Shown here in pieces: positions 43,566 through 44,527 of a stretch of 44,527 nt of DNA. The stretch comes from Bacteroidales bacterium (GTDB taxonomy: Bacteria; Bacteroidota; Bacteroidia; Bacteroidales; F082). The notes beneath the pieces were generated by a model. The model was not told the origin of the DNA. It worked only from the letters and a program-made list of their open reading frames with translations, and ran no database searches. Position 1 is the first letter of the stretch; the number at the start of each line of letters is the position of its first letter. Made by a program: the position numbers and the translations under genes. The stretch is from NCBI GenBank assembly GCA_017561025.1, contig JAFZDU010000071.1, positions 1-44,527 on the forward strand, given 5' to 3'.

Positions 43566-43777
43566 TAAAAAAAACTCTCCGAAGAGAGTTAAAAGTGTGG
43601 AGAATGAATATTTGAGCGAAGGTGTGGTAATACCTTAAACAAATAAACACCATTACCCCCACACTGTTCCATCATATATACCGTACGGCAGTCATTATGA
43701 CTTGTATAGTTAATCCCTGTTTAGTTTTGAAAATACCACTTTTCGCTCAAGGACTTAATATATTGCCTCAATAATTC
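43566..43777 (-). ncRNA. Structured small RNA, possibly 6S-like
   Basis: About 210 nt between a full promoter (43782-43812) and a terminator (about 43570-43591), with no credible ORF. It folds as a rod. Closing stem: 43750-43742 (TTGAGCGAA) with 43612-43620 (9 bp). Then GTGGTA 43739-43734 with 43624-43629 (6 bp), an AAAC/TAAAC helix (43727-43719) with 43637-43648 around a 3-base bulge, ATTA/TAAT, then a strongly asymmetric inner loop (about 21 bases, 43656-43676, G-rich), TATAC/GTATA and an apical AGTCA-TGACT hairpin. A long rod with an open central loop recalls 6S RNA, which traps RNA polymerase, but I cannot match sequence and give the name only as a guess. It lies between the 5S gene and the porin. 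Confidence 0.75.
43570..43591 (-). terminator. Terminator of the small RNA
   Basis: On the minus strand AACTCTC-TTCG-GAGAGTT, a 7-bp stem with a UUCG tetraloop, followed by seven T: a textbook Rho-independent terminator ending about 45 bases before the porin ATG. Confidence 0.93.
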
Positions 43778-43781
43778 ACTG

Positions 43782-43812
43782 CAAAGATAATATCTTTTTT
43801 TTAAATAACAAA
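43782..43812 (-). promoter_or_regulatory. Promoter of the small RNA
   Basis: On the minus strand: -33 TTTG (43812-43809), 19 bases, -7 TATCTTTG (43789-43782). Both elements match consensus exactly. A/T-rich tracts upstream (to about 43900) could act as an UP element. Confidence 0.85.
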
Positions 43813-44121
43813 TAAAAAAATATTTTTTTATAAAATTGTAATTTATATTTAAAATATTGATATTCAAAATGTTTTTTTTTATAAAATTGACAATAATCAA
43901 CATTTTAATTTAGAATATATATATGTTGATAAAAATTAGGGAATAAGTTGAAATAAAATCTAAATATTCCTGCTTAGATATTAATAAGTTGTAAGGGATA
44001 TTTAATGTAAAAATAGGGAAGAAGCTTAAATTAAAATAACCATGAGTCAGAAAACTTTTTATTGAAAAATTGGTGGGATTTTGCGGAAAGATTATTCCGT
44101 GAAGGCCTCTTGTATAATTCC
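43813..44121. other. AT-rich gene-free stretch
   Basis: About 310 bases of very AT-rich DNA with long T and A tracts (43813-43900) and no credible ORF. Near 44083-44098 a small CGGAA/TTCCG hairpin precedes repeat copy C. I see no tRNA or protein gene. Confidence 0.6.
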
Positions 44122-44216
44122 GGGCGTTCCGTCTCCGCCGTCGGGCTTTCCGCTGTATCTTTGCTTGCCTCCGCTGTCGCTTCGCTCGCAAAGGATGCCG
44201 CTGCAATCCCTAACGC
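44122..44216 (+). repeat. GC-rich interspersed repeat, copy C
   Basis: 95 bp from GGGCGTTCCGTCTCCGCC to GCAATCCCTAACGC. It aligns with copy B almost without gaps, differing at roughly 13 scattered positions, and with the reverse complement of copy A. It is located downstream of the rRNA operon end. Confidence 0.88.
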
Positions 44217-44298
44217 AAAGTGTCGGACTTGAACCTATAATGTCTTTAAATATCCAGCATCCGACTGACTTGATGACGCCGATGGCTTCATATATACT

Positions 44299-44400
44299 TC
44301 GCGTCCCTTTGCGTCTTTGCGCGGGAATGCCGGGGACAGACAGATAATGAAAACAAGAAAAGGCAAGACTCCTCATTCTCTTAGCGTCTCTGCGCGGGAA
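44299..44400. repeat. CTTTGCGTCTTTGCG words near the rRNA operon
   Basis: Two related phrases, TTTGCGTCTTTGCGCGGGAA (about 44309-44328) and TTAGCGTCTCTGCGCGGGAA (about 44381-44400), echo the 62-bp modules at 21445-21619. Otherwise nothing is recognised between 44217 and 44422. Confidence 0.65.
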
Positions 44401-44422
44401 TGGGGAGGCATGAAAACAGAAA

Positions 44423-44445
44423 AGCCCCAGCGCTATGCTGAGGCT
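44423..44445 (-). terminator. rRNA operon terminator
   Basis: AGCCCCAGC (44423-44431) pairs with GCTGAGGCT (44437-44445) with one wobble and a 5-base loop; on the minus strand it is followed by TTTCTGTTTTC. It lies about 12 bases after the 5S gene. Confidence 0.85.
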
Positions 44446-44456
44446 TCCGCTATAAG

Positions 44457-44527
44457 GGCGGCGACGACCTACTTTCCCACAACTTAATGCAGTATCATCG
44501 GCGCTGCGGGGCTTAACTTCTCTGTTC
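44457..44527 (-). rRNA. rrf: 5S ribosomal RNA, 3' part (5' end outside window)
   Basis: On the minus strand the sequence starts GAACAGAGAAGTTAAGC, the universal 5S loop and helix III region, continues with CGCCGATGATACTGC and ends GGGAAAGTAGGTCGTCGCC, the conserved 3' half of bacterial 5S rRNA. The 5' half and the 23S and 16S genes must lie beyond the right edge. The 3' end is set at about 44457 by analogy and may be off by a few bases. Confidence 0.96.

Noticed and set aside
43522-43662. Upstream extension of the porin frame
   Set aside because: It covers the small RNA 3' end and terminator; the signal peptide starts at ATG 43521.
43721-43903. 60-codon minus-strand frame rich in Ile, Asn, Phe and Lys
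   Set aside because: It crosses the small RNA promoter and AT tracts; composition is that of random AT-rich DNA.
44218-44245. GACTTGAACC, matching the T-loop of a minus-strand tRNA
   Set aside because: The flanking five-base arms do not pair, and no acceptor stem or anticodon arm is found around it.
44081-44376. Overlapping frames of 88-98 codons on both strands
   Set aside because: They arise from repeat copy C and the TTTGCG words; no start context or protein-like composition.

Overview
The window looks like a chromosome segment of a gut-type Bacteroidales bacterium (phylum Bacteroidota). The sequence evidence is: AT-rich DNA; promoters of the Bacteroidota type (-7 TAnnTTTG, often with TTTG-like -33) and few Shine-Dalgarno sites; a BatA-domain protein, a Porin_10-type porin and a protein with a type IX secretion (T9SS) sorting domain; and the gene neighbourhood cdaA / folP / DUF1599 / BT_3928-like / tpiA, which as I recall is conserved in Bacteroidales. 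The T9SS cargo argues against the genus Bacteroides itself. Nothing in the sequence indicates phage or plasmid.

Layout. 1-5.2 kb (mostly minus): tail of an unknown gene, a secreted unknown protein ending in a long terminator hairpin, a MntA/HepT toxin-antitoxin pair, a TPR/transmembrane/HTH lipoprotein and a small membrane protein. 5.3-12 kb (plus): guaA, a YitT-type membrane protein, a LysM/periplasmic-binding protein overlapping a MORN-repeat lipoprotein, and gdhA. 12.2-19.5 kb (plus): BatA-type protein, parC, an unknown lipoprotein and a second TPR/transmembrane/HTH regulator. 19.6-21.8 kb: a T9SS cargo gene followed by a mosaic of interspersed repeats. 21.9-31.1 kb: cdaA and folP (minus), then DUF1599, BT_3928-like, an orphan peptide-type ABC permease, an inserted HigB/HigA module (minus), and tpiA-prmA-plsY and dnaN. 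31.3-41.6 kb: pckA (minus), a lipid A/phospholipid-type acyltransferase, a three-domain repeat lipoprotein, a His-rich COG0523 GTPase and ppdK (both minus), and a TerB/J-domain protein. 41.6-44.5 kb: a porin (minus), a well-supported small RNA gene (minus), repeats, and the 3' part of a 5S rRNA gene (minus), i.e. the end of an rRNA operon lying mostly outside the window.

How it fits together. Most genes are core metabolism and cell maintenance: PEP/pyruvate exchange (pckA, ppdK), triose phosphate (tpiA), ammonium assimilation (gdhA), GMP (guaA), folate (folP), c-di-AMP (cdaA), phospholipid (plsY, acyltransferase), replication and topology (dnaN, parC). Accessory parts are two toxin-antitoxin modules, two membrane-spanning TPR/HTH regulators, the T9SS cargo and the repeat families. 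The most interesting non-coding signals are (1) a roughly 210-nt RNA at 43566-43777 with a near-perfect promoter, a rod-like fold and a terminator, possibly a 6S-like RNA; (2) a GC-rich repeat of about 100 bp in three copies; (3) a recurrent GACG/CGTC terminator hairpin; and (4) short word-like tandem repeats, in two cases running into coding sequence.
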